Of a stretch of 64,000 nt of DNA, positions 1-11,246 are shown piece by piece. Under the pieces are notes generated by a model. The model saw nothing but the letters and a program-made list of their open reading frames with translations, was not told the DNA's origin and did not search any database. The DNA lies in contig JADANN010000433.1 in assembly GCA_018806985.1 (NCBI GenBank), positions 868,001 through 932,000 on the forward strand. The letters run 5' to 3'. The stretch comes from Angiostrongylus vasorum (Eukaryota > Nematoda > Chromadorea > Rhabditida > Metastrongylidae). The translations under genes and the position numbers were made by a program. Position 1 is the stretch's first letter. Each line of letters starts with the position of its first letter.

Positions 1-2179
1 TCAATGTTTTGTACATTCGCTCAGAAACGTTGATATGAAGGCACAACCTGATTTGCGGACGAGAGCTTGGTCGACAACTAGGCTTTTTTACTTCTCCTTA
101 CAGGTGAGATACAACTCATTGCATTATATAAAGGTGGAACGTAAGATTATTTCGGTGAACGAACCAAAAAAGGTGCTCTAGTGAGTAGTGTTAGAGATGT
201 ACGACAGCGTTGGTTTTAATGGCTGCTCTTCATCAGAAGTAAAAAGAAAACGACTCCTTCGAAGACGATCGCGATTGCTTATCTAGTAAACCTACAGGCC
301 CTTATGAAATTTGATACATCACTGCATTATATGTAAGGAAAGCTTACGTCCTGGCATGGAAGAAAGAAAGTCGGTGCATAATTGTCACAAGGAAAAGACG
401 GAATGAGATATTATTCATCTTCTGGAGTCTTCACATAGAACCGTGTGGAATATCTCTCGCTTCGAGAATAATATGACCGTCTTCACAGATTTGCCATGAC
501 ATTTTGTTAGTAGGACAGGCTTTGTGGGATTAGCATCCCATGAAGCATCCAGATCTCTACCACACACTTTTTCAGACCAGATGGATGGTCAAAAAGCGTT
601 TCGCGTTGCTGCAGGATTTCTTCTAAGACCATTCTTGTACCGTGGCAGTCCCTGCCATGTCTTGACCTTGACTGGGATTGCGGGTAGAAATGTGGATATG
701 AATAACGAGACTTGTTGGGCAACGATGCGGAGCTAATGTTGTTGTCCTGTGGTGTCCAAAACGCCATTTTAATTTTTAATATTGAAATGTTCTTCCTACT
801 CAGTTAATTATGGAAGTTTAAGCGCGTAGACTACAAAAAAATTACTCCTTTCCTTCTTTGATACAGTCGATCTTTTGACGGAATTTGAATTCTTTTCATT
901 CCTTCACAAACCGGATAGTGAAAACTTCATCCTGGAGGGTAAGGGAGAATTCCAGCATTTGAAAAAAGATGTTATTGGTTTTTAAACGTCGAAACAGCTT
1001 TAGCAGTGATACGGCTTGATAGCGCTCGCTCCTCAACGACCGATACCGGGTCAGGCTAGATCATCGGATAACTCGTTGAACTTGTCAAATCCTATCAAAT
1101 AATTCACATCGGATACACTACATAGGTTATCTCGTTGAGATAGACGAAATACCATAAAAAATATAGAAAATCGACCAAATTTTTGCAACAGCTGATGATT
1201 TTTCAATGTTCCGCTCCACTCAGTGGTTTGCAATGTGCAATGACATAGAACTACTCACTAAGTCGAAAACGTTTATGCACGCTGAACAGATCCTCAGAAG
1301 TTTTGACAAGCCATCTGAAAGCGGTCATCTAATGGAATCCATAAACAAACATATCACCTTGGTTCAATCAATTAATATTTGGATGGTGTGCTGAAAGAAG
1401 TTCTCGATCACTGTTTCCGTATTTCTATAGTCGTCAATATCTTTATTGATTACATTGAATCTGTCTAAGAAGTCTAAACACCAACAAGTAACCAGGGAAA
1501 TGCAAAAATTAGTATAAGAACTTGAAGAGAGTGCTAAGAAATGGCTCGCTGACTTGTTTTCCAACCGCAGTCGCATCAACTGCACGCGTCGCGGAAGCTA
1601 AGTAAAAGTATTGTTTGAGCGATATTTTGTCAGTAATCACATAGTTCAACAATAAATTATCGTGGAATCTTATAAATTATGAGAAGCCCTTTCTTGCAAC
1701 ACCAAATTTATTGCAATGCGTGGCAGGTAAAGTGTGTTTTGAATGGGAAAAACTGCGTCAGTGTTGTTTTCTGGTTCGGAAAAAATGATTGCAGTGCTAA
1801 AGTCAGGTGAGATATCGAAGGTGCTCTTTTTGGATGATGAAGTTCAATGCATTGGTAGTCATAAATAAGCACAACATCGGTGACAGTTGGTGTATTTTGA
1901 ATGAAATCTTTGATGAGACACTTCCAACTCAACGTTTTTCGGCGAGAGCAATGTTCTCCGCATGTTTTCGTGCTGAAGTTTAAGGTCGTACCATAAAATT
2001 TTCAGATAATCTGGAAGAGAGGATCTTCTAGTTGCCAAAAAGCTAAAATTGTTCCATGAATTTTGACCTAATAGCATTTTATTATCATTTTTTTCAACAA
2101 TCACTAACAGCGAGATGGCGCGTATCGAGCCTACTGCACGGCCTCTAGATGGGGGGCGCAACGGGGGAACCCAGCCTCC
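1..2179. other. No recognisable gene
   Basis: AT-rich sequence with short open frames on both strands (the longest, at 1859-2299 on the minus strand, runs antisense into the first histone exon). None shows a family motif or exon chain that I recognise. No repeat shared with the rest of the window was seen here. Confidence 0.5.
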
Positions 2180-2186
2180 TATAAGA
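2180..2186 (+). promoter_or_regulatory. Candidate TATA box for histone H1
   Basis: TATAAGA lies 52 bp before the H1 start codon at 2238, in a locally GC-rich stretch (about 2110-2240) that contrasts with the AT-rich surroundings. Position and motif suit a core promoter; no other element was identified. Confidence 0.45.
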
Positions 2187-2237
2187 GCGGACGGCGCGTT
2201 GCACGATGAATTTGCTCGCTGCCGGTCCTGGTTGAGT

Positions 2238-3886
2238 ATGTCCGACGTTGCTGCGGCTCCCGCTACGACGACCACGTCGCCAGCCATAAAGAAGACCAAG
2301 GTTTCTTAGCATTTTATTATGCTGTGTATTTTTTTCGTTGTTTTGTTACGTGGTGTTACCGTTCAAATGTAGGCTACGAAGCCGAAAGGAGAAAAGAAAG
2401 CAAGGACGGCCCCCGGTCACCCCGTTTACGGCGCCATGATCAAGTCCGCCATCAAGGAGTTGAAAGATCGAAAGGGAGCTTCAAAGCAAGCCATATTGAA
2501 GTTCATCGTGCAGAAATACAAAGTTGGCGATAATGAGAAACAGGTTCATGGCACAATTGTTTTTGCGATTTTGGAATAATTTTGACGTTTTGTGCTGTCG
2601 TAAGAACGGAAGTGCTATAACGTATTACTGTTTGCATCAACTTGTAGATAAATGCTCGACTTCGAGTCGCTTTGAAACGTGGGGTGCAGAGTGGGCTGCT
2701 CACGCAGGCAAGTGGCACTGGAGCGGCGGGTCGATTCCGCTTGGCAGAAAAGTCCGGCCATGAGACGACTACTAAAGTTCCCAGAAAGCCTAAAGTCAAG
2801 AGCAAGGCAAAATCAAAGGAGAGAGCGGCTGCAAGTCCCGTGAGTTACGTAGATGTTCAGGAAATGTTTTTATTGGGTAGTTGGGTGATTAATGCACGAT
2901 TTGTGGTTTCATTCGCGGTAGTTTCTCTCCGAAGGTTATGATGTTGTATGTCAATGCGGAGTTTATTCTATTCATTTTTGCTTCGATTCCTTTTTTGAAA
3001 ACAAAACAAGTCTAAAATCTGGTGTAATGCAGCGTAAATGGCACGACGCACTAATAGGGTTTGGGGCAAAGAAGGTATCAGCGAACGTACCGTGCAGCGT
3101 TGTGGAATTTTGTCATACGCATTGGGTCTTAAAGCTAAGGGAGATCATAAACGTCCTGACATTGACCGCGAGGGATCGGAGGCTTTGGTGGAAGCAAATG
3201 CACGAAGTTTTTCGATAACTTGCGAAAGAATTCGCCGTAAATATAACAAGTGTTACAGAGTATCTAAAGATAGTTGGAAAATCGAAGAAGGTTGGCGAAT
3301 GGACTAATGAACAAACGAGCGAACCTTCTTCGAGGTAGAACGTTGCTGTACATCGCGTTTTCTCGGGGCTTTTGTTTATGGACTACCCAGCAGTCATGTC
3401 GCCATTACAAGGAAGATTCCAGAAACCAAGTCGATTGAAATTGCCCTCAGCGAGTTCACTATCTCCAGAATTTGAGGCGTTCTAGAAGTAGAATACATCA
3501 ACAGTCTCTTTGGTTGGCAAAATATTAGATTGCAATGGTTTCTATTTTGGTGAATGAGGTTTGTTTTGAGCTGGGATGTGCCACTTTGATGAAACGAGGG
3601 GAAATCGTGCATTAGTTTCCGAACGACATTACATCTGTTCTGCAGGCGATGTGTATGCTGTGTTTACCAGTAGTACTGTGATTTATACTTTTCTCTTGGC
3701 AGTGCAAATATTTAGTCGTTCTAGAATAAGCAAGTGAAGAAAGAAAAGTCGTCAAGTTCACCTAAGAAAGCCGTCAAGCCGAAAGCTAAGTCTGCTAAGT
3801 CGCCACAGAAGGTCGCAATGAAGAAGTCCGCTGCTAAGCCGAAAGCACCGAAAAAGACGAAGAAGGCTGCACCGGCTAAGGCGTAG
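2238..3886 (+). CDS. Histone H1 (linker histone), four exons
   Basis: Linker histone that binds nucleosomal entry/exit DNA and compacts chromatin in the nucleus. Exons: 2238-2300, 2373-2543, 2648-2839 and 3725-3886; all junctions are phase 0 with GT..AG (acceptors TGTAG, TTGTAG, TTCTAG). The product is about 195 aa. It has a short N-tail starting MSDVAAAPATTTT, an H15 globular domain at about residues 37-110 (HPVYGAMIKSAIKEL, DRKGASKQAILKFI, ALKRGVQSGLL, GTGAAGRFRL), and a Lys/Ala/Pro/Ser-rich C-tail with SPKK-like motifs ending KKAAPAKA. Introns and an AATAAA signal downstream, with no histone 3' stem-loop seen, suit a polyadenylated replication-independent H1 as in worms. An in-frame ATG at 2115 exists, but 2238 matches worm H1 N-termini (MSD...). 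Confidence 0.9.
3038..3331 (+). pseudogene. Relic mariner-type transposase (N-terminal HTH region)
   Basis: Lies inside the third intron of histone H1, same strand. Frame 3038 onwards reads VWGKEGISERTVQR and later EALVEANARS, which resemble the helix-turn-helix region of mariner transposases (..ERT.QRWF.., ..LVEANPR..). After about 3240 the homology continues in another frame as TEYLKIVGKSKKVGEWT, matching the segment that joins the second HTH to the catalytic domain in that family. At least one frameshift separates them and no DDD catalytic domain is recognisable beyond 3331. Family assignment is from motif memory, not a search. Confidence 0.6.
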
Positions 3887-4008
3887 ATATGTGCTCTACA
3901 ATAAGTGAGCCATTGATCTCTTGTAAATATTGTTATGTTTATGTTGTGTAATTCCTTGTCTGCAGTTGTTAATTATTAGGTAAGGGAAGATAACAATACT
4001 TGCTATGA

Positions 4009-4014
4009 AATAAA
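4009..4014 (+). terminator. Candidate polyadenylation signal of histone H1
   Basis: AATAAA 123 bp after the H1 stop codon (3884-3886), the first canonical hexamer downstream. Confidence 0.45.
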
Positions 4015-4399
4015 ATGCTTTGGGATGCCATATGTGAAGTTCAGAAGACGTCAGGGCTAGTGTCCTTCGAAAATAAATGTGCATTGAGGTCAAGCGCAGA
4101 ATGCTTCTTCGATGAAGTGTTGCGTTCGTTCTGGACCATTGATGAATTGTACAAAGTTTGAACAGGGCTTTTGTGTACTGTGTTGTAGGGACGGTATAGA
4201 GTTAAAAAACAATTGGTAGGGCAGATAACTAGTTCCGCGTTCTTGTTGGGTTGACACAACGATTGTTCTCCTAGTTAATTTGAAGCCGACTAAGCTTTCC
4301 TGAACGGTTGAGGGTTCCACGTTACCAGTATGTGATGGAGGAGGTGCTATTTATAATTCCTATTCTGGAAAGGCTGTGATTATTGCGTTGGTTGTATAA

Positions 4400-4748
4400 T
4401 AAATATACCCTGCCATTAAAAAGAATAGGCGGTAAATAATATGTTAAAACTGTGATTATAACTAAAGCCTCAGCTTAACTGGGTTCATTGCCGATTTGGA
4501 CTCCTCAGATCAATCCCGGTGACGGGTGATTGCTGATGGCAGAGATCGATAGAAATAGCTGAGAGACAGGCGAAGCGAAGGACCCGCGTGGTGTGGTGGT
4601 GAACGCATTACTCTCCGGAAAGGACAATAACGCGTTCGTTCCCCACCGTAGACACCTGCGGTCTGGAGTTTTGCAAATATCTCAGCATCATTTAAGTTAT
4701 ATTTCGCAATATACCATGCCGTTAAAAAGAGTAGGCAGTAAATAATAA
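4400..4748 (+). mobile_element. SINE family B copy (tRNA-headed)
   Basis: The centre holds a pol III-like A box (GTGGTGTGGTGGTGAACGC, about 4590) and B box (GCGTTCGTTCCCC, about 4632). It is preceded by the shared segment 'cagcttaactgggttcat' and followed by 'ttttgcaaatatctcagcatc' and a tail 'gccgttaaaaagagtaggca'. The same modules recur at 22.3-23.2, 23.5-24.0, 31.7-32.1 and 35.7-36.2 kb. Confidence 0.65.
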
Positions 4749-5717
4749 GTTAAAATTGCGTTGATGGTTATGGATTTAGGTGACAACCGAGCGTCCATGT
4801 ACTAAATCGGCGATTACAGTGTACGGAAGTTACATATGTTGCATTTCCTTAAACGTAGCCTAGAATTTTTTAGGTGTTGACGAGTTTAGTCCAGCTTCAC
4901 ATAGCGAAAATCGGCGCACGGATCTGAATTTGCGGGCGCTCTAATTACCTCTAGTTCACACTACGTATCGATCAACAGCTGTGGTGCGTGTCGACCCTTA
5001 ACCCCCCATTGTACATAAAAAGTTTCAAAGGACGTGTATTGTGTTATGGTCAGAATTGCTCCTAGAGAGGTAATGGATTTTGTAGCAATAGTAACACGTT
5101 ATGATGTTTGGGTGTTCGAATTTCGAAGCAGTGAAGAAGCCAAAGTGCAAAGAACTGCGTTGTATTGGTTGTATGGGTATGACTTCTGTTGTTCCTGTTC
5201 ATTGTCAAGCTTCATAAGCCGTACGAGAGATTGCGACTTAATTGATGCTGAACGTTATCAGCAACAAATGATATGTGAATACCTGGTATGCAAGAAATGT
5301 CGAAGCACTAAAGAGTCGGCGATTTTTTCGGCTTGCAGATTCAGAAAAAATCACGATGATTTTTCGAGTTCTGTGCCGTGAAATGAGGAAACTAAACATG
5401 ACTAGGACTTCTTCAAAAGGAATAGAATGTTTGCGGATGTTTATGACTCATTGCGCTGAAACTTTTTGTATTCAGTGCTAACCATGTTGTCACCTGACCA
5501 GCTCTATGGCTATCGTGTACGCTCTCTGCCGAATCCCAATGAAATGAAAATTTCGCGTTTAGAATGATGTATTGGCGATGTTCATTTTTCGATTCATGGT
5601 TCGTATTGGTACTGCTAGGGACTTTTCTACAAGTCTATTGAGTTTTTCTTCCGTTGCTAGGAACGCGGTCACAAGAAGCCATTTCTTGTCATTCGACACT
5701 TGCTTTTTTTTACACTA
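4749..5717. other. Unassigned; one 115-aa open frame
   Basis: The frame 5034-5381 (+) is open for 115 codons, with several cysteines near its end. I recognise no family, signal peptide or splice context that would support a gene. The rest shows nothing. Confidence 0.35.
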
Positions 5718-5928
5718 TTCGACTTCATTAAGTATCGTTGGAGGTGATTGAATGCATATCCGGCCTTTACAATGACTTGCGGTGGTCTAGTGATGTATCG
5801 AGCCAGTGCTGCTACCCTCGCAGACAAGTTTGGTACCAATTTGCCGATCCCGGAGGTATGGAAGGTTTGCTGGGCCATGGGCGTGGGGGATCGACATCTC
5901 CGGCCACTGCGCCACACGCGCCCTAATA
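5718..5928 (-). mobile_element. SINE family A copy
   Basis: Minus-strand element with a tRNA-like head at its high-coordinate end (GGGCGCGTGTGGCGCAGTGG, A-box-like, then a GATCCCC-type B box). The body 'gccagtgctgctaccctcgc' and 'attgaatgcatatccggcct' is shared with eight other copies. The tail half, with 'tgatcaatccctgagg', is missing here. Confidence 0.75.
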
Positions 5929-7786
5929 GTTCTATATTGACCATAAATAGTACAGGTCTTATTACCACGTTTTCTAACATTTCTAGGAGATAGCTTACTA
6001 AATGCTCAAAACAACTAGAGAAACTGCCATATTTTTGCTACAAGTTTAGTTTTTTATAGAACGTGAACGTTTTAGAGTGTAAATATTTCATCATTTTAAA
6101 GGCAAGTCAAATATAGTTCAATCGAACTTGTGCAAATAGATTTTATGAACACTGTCTTAATAGATACGCCATGAGTTTTCCTCCATTTCGTTGGGCAAAT
6201 ATATTTGAGAACTACTGTTTCTTTCCTGTATTTTTTATACAAACAAGACTTTCGATCGTTAGTTCAGCAGGCTTGCTAACAGGCCATCTTACGCCGTAGT
6301 TCATTCAGAGGATGAGGACTTTTTGTTGGAACTGTAGAAGCTACTGATCAAAAAAAAAAAATAGTTGACCTGTTCCAGAGACGAGGTCAGGCAGCGTAAG
6401 TTCAGGGCTATACGAAAGTTGTGAGACCGTTTTCTAGTTGCATCAAAGCCATGGGCTATCAGAAGAGGCAAACTCGAAGTCGATATCGATCGAAACACAT
6501 CGTTGCGAACGTGTGACTGTGGCCTGGACTAGGCTAATGAATGTCCCTCCATTCTGAAGATGCCGTATATTTCGATGTTGCATGTCACCTCGTTATACAT
6601 TTTTTAAACTGACTTTTTCTTAACCTGGGCATAAATAATGCATTTTTTGGATTGCCTAGCTTAAAAGAGGTTGTTGCAAAGTTGTCGCACGCAGTTATCA
6701 TTCCAGTCTCTTGCCTTTTTGTAGCCTTTCTCTCTGTGAGCTCAGCAACCATATTGACTGACAGTCCAACACCAGACCAACTTGTTCTTCAGTAATTGTT
6801 TTTTTAATATATTAGATCACCATTCTATGGTAGCGGCAAGCCTACAGTTAGTCCTCCATCTTAGAAGCAGTAGCAGCTGCGTGCTAACATAATTTATCAT
6901 CTAATCGTGCCCGTATGCTAGTCCAGATGACTTTGCTTATCGGCGTCGGAAGAGGAGAAATGATTATCCGGACCCCTGTTGTTGGAAAAATCTGTGCACC
7001 ACTTTGGAGCCTGACTGATGGAGAGTATGGCACTCTCCATTACCTCATTGCTAGTGTTTATATGTAGCTTTTGATTAGCTTGTTGAATCCGATTACGTGT
7101 TCCTTTGAATGGACAGAAAAGGTTACTATACGTGTCATAGATCTCATTGCGATTTCACTCTTGTCTTTCCAATTGGGCAGCATAATACTTTGCTGGGCCT
7201 TGAACTGCACAATATTAAGTTTCTTTTCTCTCGATTCGTGCTATAAAGTAAATCTTTTTCTGGAGCAGATAGTCAGTTATCATGGCAACTGTTAACCAAT
7301 TAACAGCTTATAACTCCATTCTATAGTCTAATTCAGCATTTATCTACCATATTACCACTGATTTAGGTGGGCTACCAGTTCCGGAAGTGTTCCTGACAGA
7401 CTACACTGTGCTACTGTGCGTGTGCAGCTACCATTTGTGCACAGTTTGAGTAATTTTGCGCTATACCTGTGCTTATTTAGACTGCGTTCGTCTAATTTCA
7501 TAATAGTTCAGTGAGGGGCGTAACGGGCTTATCAATAAAGGACTTTTTTGGCTGTACGAATTTCCTTCTAAACGATTTCTTGCATAGTTGAATAAATAGG
7601 CTAATCATGTTCAATCCACCTTGTCCATTGTTGCTCGCGTTGTCCACAAACAAAACACGTTTAAAATCTAGCTATAGGCGACCTTAGCGTTCAGTAGTAC
7701 TCCTTCAGATAGTCATATGGTCTACCTTTCATTTGCAATGTGTGGTTCAACACTAACTGGCATTTCTAAATGTTCTGCTTCCACTT
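5929..7786. other. Unassigned AT-rich sequence
   Basis: No open frame with recognisable motifs, no RNA gene and no copy of the window's repeat families was found on either strand. Confidence 0.4.
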
Positions 7787-7790
7787 TACC

Positions 7791-8700
7791 CGTTTGTTTA
7801 TTCTGTTCAACGCCACTCCCAGATCACGGCTCAAATTGCTGACAGCGACGATCACTATTGTCTTTTAAGATTGGTAATAAAAGATGAGTAGATAAGCCAC
7901 ATGTATAGATGTTTATGGTGCACTTTATGGATCGTTGTAAAAGTATGCTTTAAACGAATAGTGCAATAAATATTGTAGCAATGGTAAAAAAAAAGCATGA
8001 AGCACAGATAGTCGAGGAATTAACTGCGACGGGCCTCGTTCGATAACTGAACACGTCACGTTTTCAGCTGACCTAGTGGGGAGCAGTAGTCCGGGCGGTT
8101 CAAGCTGTAATCGTGAAAACATTGGCCTAAGTTCGTTGGTGGAATCCAAGTTCTACGAAGCTTGTGCAGTAACGCAGAGACTCCCACTGAAATAGCACAT
8201 CTGGCATGTATTTTGTTTGCTATGGTTGAATGGTACACCTTCACAACTTCAGTAAGTCGAGTCTTATTCGTAACGGCACGGTTCTGAGGAGGACGAAATC
8301 GCCAAAATGTCAGCCATCGATCAACAACAACAACAACAACAACAACGACACGTACCAACCTCGCATCAGCTCAACAAGACCAGTTCATAAGAAAATACAC
8401 ATAAATACATCAACTATTTATGCCGAGGTTTATAGGAAGTCAGTTTTTTTGAGTTATTAAGAACTTTAACTATATGAATGATTGATTCGTTCTTGAAGTC
8501 GCTACTGAATGGATCGACGGCAATCGCGGCACGTAATGATTTTCGTGTCACAACAAGACAACACCAAACGCTTAGAAGCTTTAACGAACGGACAATATAC
8601 ATTGTACGCAATAATATGTAACAGAAAATTATTACGCTCTTCGTCTTCAGGCAATGATATTTTAATCCTTAGTGAAACTTTTCAGTTGAAATGAAGGTTG
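7791..8700 (-). pseudogene. Relic of a second flavin-containing monooxygenase
   Basis: Two segments match exons of the 16-38 kb FMO in the right order and strand. 7791-7875 reads KTIVIVAVSNLSRD, aligned with the NADPH-binding exon 6 (VVVIVGIGNSGGD), but GxGxxG has become AVSNLS. 8470-8595 reads CCLVV...DFKNESIIH, aligned with exon 5 (LLCCGHHA...RFKGRIIHSH), with the fingerprint damaged. 8634-8700 weakly resembles exon 4. Flanking intron sequence next to the exon 6 relic (about 7885-7930) also resembles that next to the intact exon 6 (about 24985-25030). This indicates a segmental duplicate that has decayed. Confidence 0.65.
8322..8346. repeat. (CAA)n microsatellite
   Basis: About eight CAA units. 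They give rise to poly-Asn or poly-Val frames that are not genes. Confidence 0.9.
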
Positions 8701-9337
8701 TTACAATCTACAAGTCTTTGCCAATAACGTCTTTGTTAGCTATCTTATTCTACAGTAAGAAATCCTGATTTTCTGGAGGACGATGGATGGGGTTTTTTTG
8801 CTTTCCCTTGTCGATGCTCGTGTTTCGAACCCCCAAAACAAATGAATATCGGAATTTCATAGAAGAGGCAGAATGATGTCTTGTGATGCGTCTTTATGTT
8901 TGCGATGACATCATTTGCTTCAGAAATTTTGATAATATAAATTCCATTTGCGCCTTATAAATTTGTGGCTTTATAAACAAAATTTGAATAGAAAGGCATT
9001 TCAAAGCCTCTTTTGCAACTCAGTCAGGTTCCCAACCGCTCAGCTACTCTACTTATCGAAAAATTACCGGCACTGGTCAGAAAACCAACATCGGGCGTTG
9101 CGTGCTAATTGCTGGACCTTAAGCAACAAAAAGAATTTCCGAAACATTTTGAAGCAAGAGCGTGCTTAATAAGATAAAGTTCTTGCTACACTGATCATAG
9201 AGCTTTTCACAAATTTGTGCAAAAATAGTGTCGGACTGTACAGCATTACCTATCCATTTTCCACGGGATTTCGTGTCTTCGTAAAGCAATAAATTGATTG
9301 AGGATATTTTCCGTAACTTACAAGCGATTTTCAATAA

Positions 9338-9531
9338 AAGGATAAAGGATTAAGCTCCCAGAGTTGATCAATCCCTGAGAATGCGCCATGCATTCGACTT
9401 CATTAAGAATCGTTTGGAGATTGCATTTCTGGCCTATACGATGACTTACAGTGGCTTACCGATGTATCGAACTAGTGCTGCTATCGTCTCAGACAAGTCT
9501 GGTACAAATTTGCCGACCTCGGAGGGATGGC
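9338..9531 (-). mobile_element. SINE family A copy, head-truncated
   Basis: Has the tail module 'gatcaatccctgagaatgcg', the body and 'ccgacctcggagggatgg', but stops before the tRNA-like head present in the 10.2 kb copy. Confidence 0.75.
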
Positions 9532-10221
9532 GGCGATTGTTAACTCGTGTAAAGTGATACTCTGTTAGCTAGAGGTTCATTGAGCGCGAATGGTGAAGCA
9601 GATTTTTCCAGCCTAACTCGTTGACTTCTGCAGCAGTATTTGTGCAGCGTGTAACTAAGCGTTATCGTCCAAAAGGATTGGACCTTATCTGTTAATTAGT
9701 TCTAGATTTATATGCAAAAATTTCAGTGCATTTCACAATCTTTGTGGTAGTGGTCGCTAAAACCAAGAAAATGTTAGTGGATCAGTTCGAACTTGGGCTA
9801 GCAAACGGTTATCGCAACAACATCTTTCAATCAAATTCGGCTTTCGCAAGAGGTCGTTATTATTTATATGTTCTTATGAACTGATCTCGTTGAGCTGAGA
9901 ATCGTTTTTTTTTGCGTAAGATAAGAGTGGAACATCATAATTACTTTTCCTTCGTTCAATTCATACGACATGCATTTGTCGAGTTTTTCTTAAGCCATCA
10001 CATGACGGACAATTGATGGATGGTTAACATTGTGCTTCTCTTAACGTTGTCTTCATCTCCAATACAAAACTCAATCTATCCGCGTACTGTGAGTTCGGAA
10101 CCAGATTTCGCGGCCGGTGTTTAATGGGCTCGGACTTGTTGTTTGTTCACTATTAAGGGAAATAAGCAGAACTTTTTGCTTCGTTGAAATAATTTATACT
10201 ACTGTTGAGTTATTCTAAAAG
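9532..10221. other. Unassigned
   Basis: Contains the short motif 'tatttatatgttcttatgaactgatct' (about 9869), shared with 22.85 and 23.15 kb, which is probably a scrap of a dispersed repeat. Otherwise nothing was recognised. Confidence 0.35.
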
Positions 10222-10497
10222 GGATGTAGGATAAAGTTCTCGGCATTGATCAATCCCTGAGGGATGCGCCATGCATTCGATTTCATTAAGCGTAGTTTAG
10301 AGGTGATTGAATGCATATCTAGCCTTTCAGTGACTCGCGGTAGCCTACCGATGTATCGAGCCAGTGCTGCTCTCCTCCCAGACAGGTCTGGTATCACTTT
10401 GCCGACCCCGAAGGGATGAAAGGCTTGGTGGGCCATGGGCACGGGGATCGATTCCACGTGTGTGTTGCATGCGCATCCGACCACTGCACCACCGCGA
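10222..10497 (-). mobile_element. SINE family A copy, near full length
   Basis: Runs from the tail 'ggataaagttctcggc' through 'gatcaatccctgagggatgc' and the body to the tRNA-like head (GTGGTGCAGTGGTCGGATGC on the minus strand; B box GGAATCGATCCCC). About 275 bp, one of the most complete copies. Confidence 0.8.
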
Positions 10498-11188
10498 GTT
10501 ATTGTAAATTAAAAGAAAGGGTTATAAGATGAACTAGAGTTATGTGAAGAAAAGCTTCAGATGCTATACAACAGCAACAACAGAAGCAGTGATTATTTAT
10601 GAACAGATTTATTTGAAAAATTCGAATTGAAGAAATTCATTTTAAATAGGAGCACTTTTCATATATTGACGATAGTGCCATTTAACCAATTTTCATTTAT
10701 TTTCCATTTAAAAATCAATAGTTGATAGAAGGAAACATTTGTGAAGGCGCGAAGATGTTAGCCAAATAAATTTTTACAAATGCGGGTTAGCTCATCAATA
10801 AAGCAATGCGTTGAATAAAAATACAAGTACAAATTCAAGTCCACATATCGTCGCCGAATAGCAGGAGAGCTTACCACAGGATTCTCTTTCCCCACCGAAG
10901 TCGGTGTCGTGCTAAAATAAAATAGGCCACAAAGAATTAGACGTACATGGGATCCATAGTGTCAACAGATGTAGTCACACTTCTTTTTTGATCGAACGAA
11001 GCTCTTCACAAAGAACTCTGATACTAATTTGCTGAATTCGTAGGCATTGTAGCCATGGTCACGCAGGAGCTGAGCCAAACGTGCGACCACGCGTATATTG
11101 CAGAGCATCCGTAATCACCACATTTCAAATTGTAGTTGCTGCTGACTTCCTTATCAGAAAAACTAGTGATAAGATTGTCTGAGAGGGG
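10498..11188. other. Upstream region of the DM9-like gene, unassigned
   Basis: AT-rich, with no recognised gene or repeat. It probably contains regulatory sequence for the gene starting at 11247. Confidence 0.3.
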
Positions 11189-11196
11189 TATAAATA
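11189..11196 (+). promoter_or_regulatory. Candidate TATA box of the DM9-like gene
   Basis: TATAAATA 51 bp before the ATG at 11247, a near-consensus TATA box at a plausible distance for a short 5' leader. Confidence 0.6.
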
Positions 11197-11246
11197 GAAT
11201 GGTTGAGTAGGTCTTCGACTTACTAAAAAAGAATCTACTAAGAAGC

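Noticed and set aside
507..767. Short overlapping open frames near the left end as genes
   Set aside because: No recognisable domain, splice partners or promoter; length is within chance expectation.
2115..2237. Upstream in-frame ATG extending histone H1 by 41 residues
   Set aside because: The extension (MARIEPTARPLDGG...) is unlike any H1 N-tail, and the candidate TATA box at 2180 lies downstream of that ATG.
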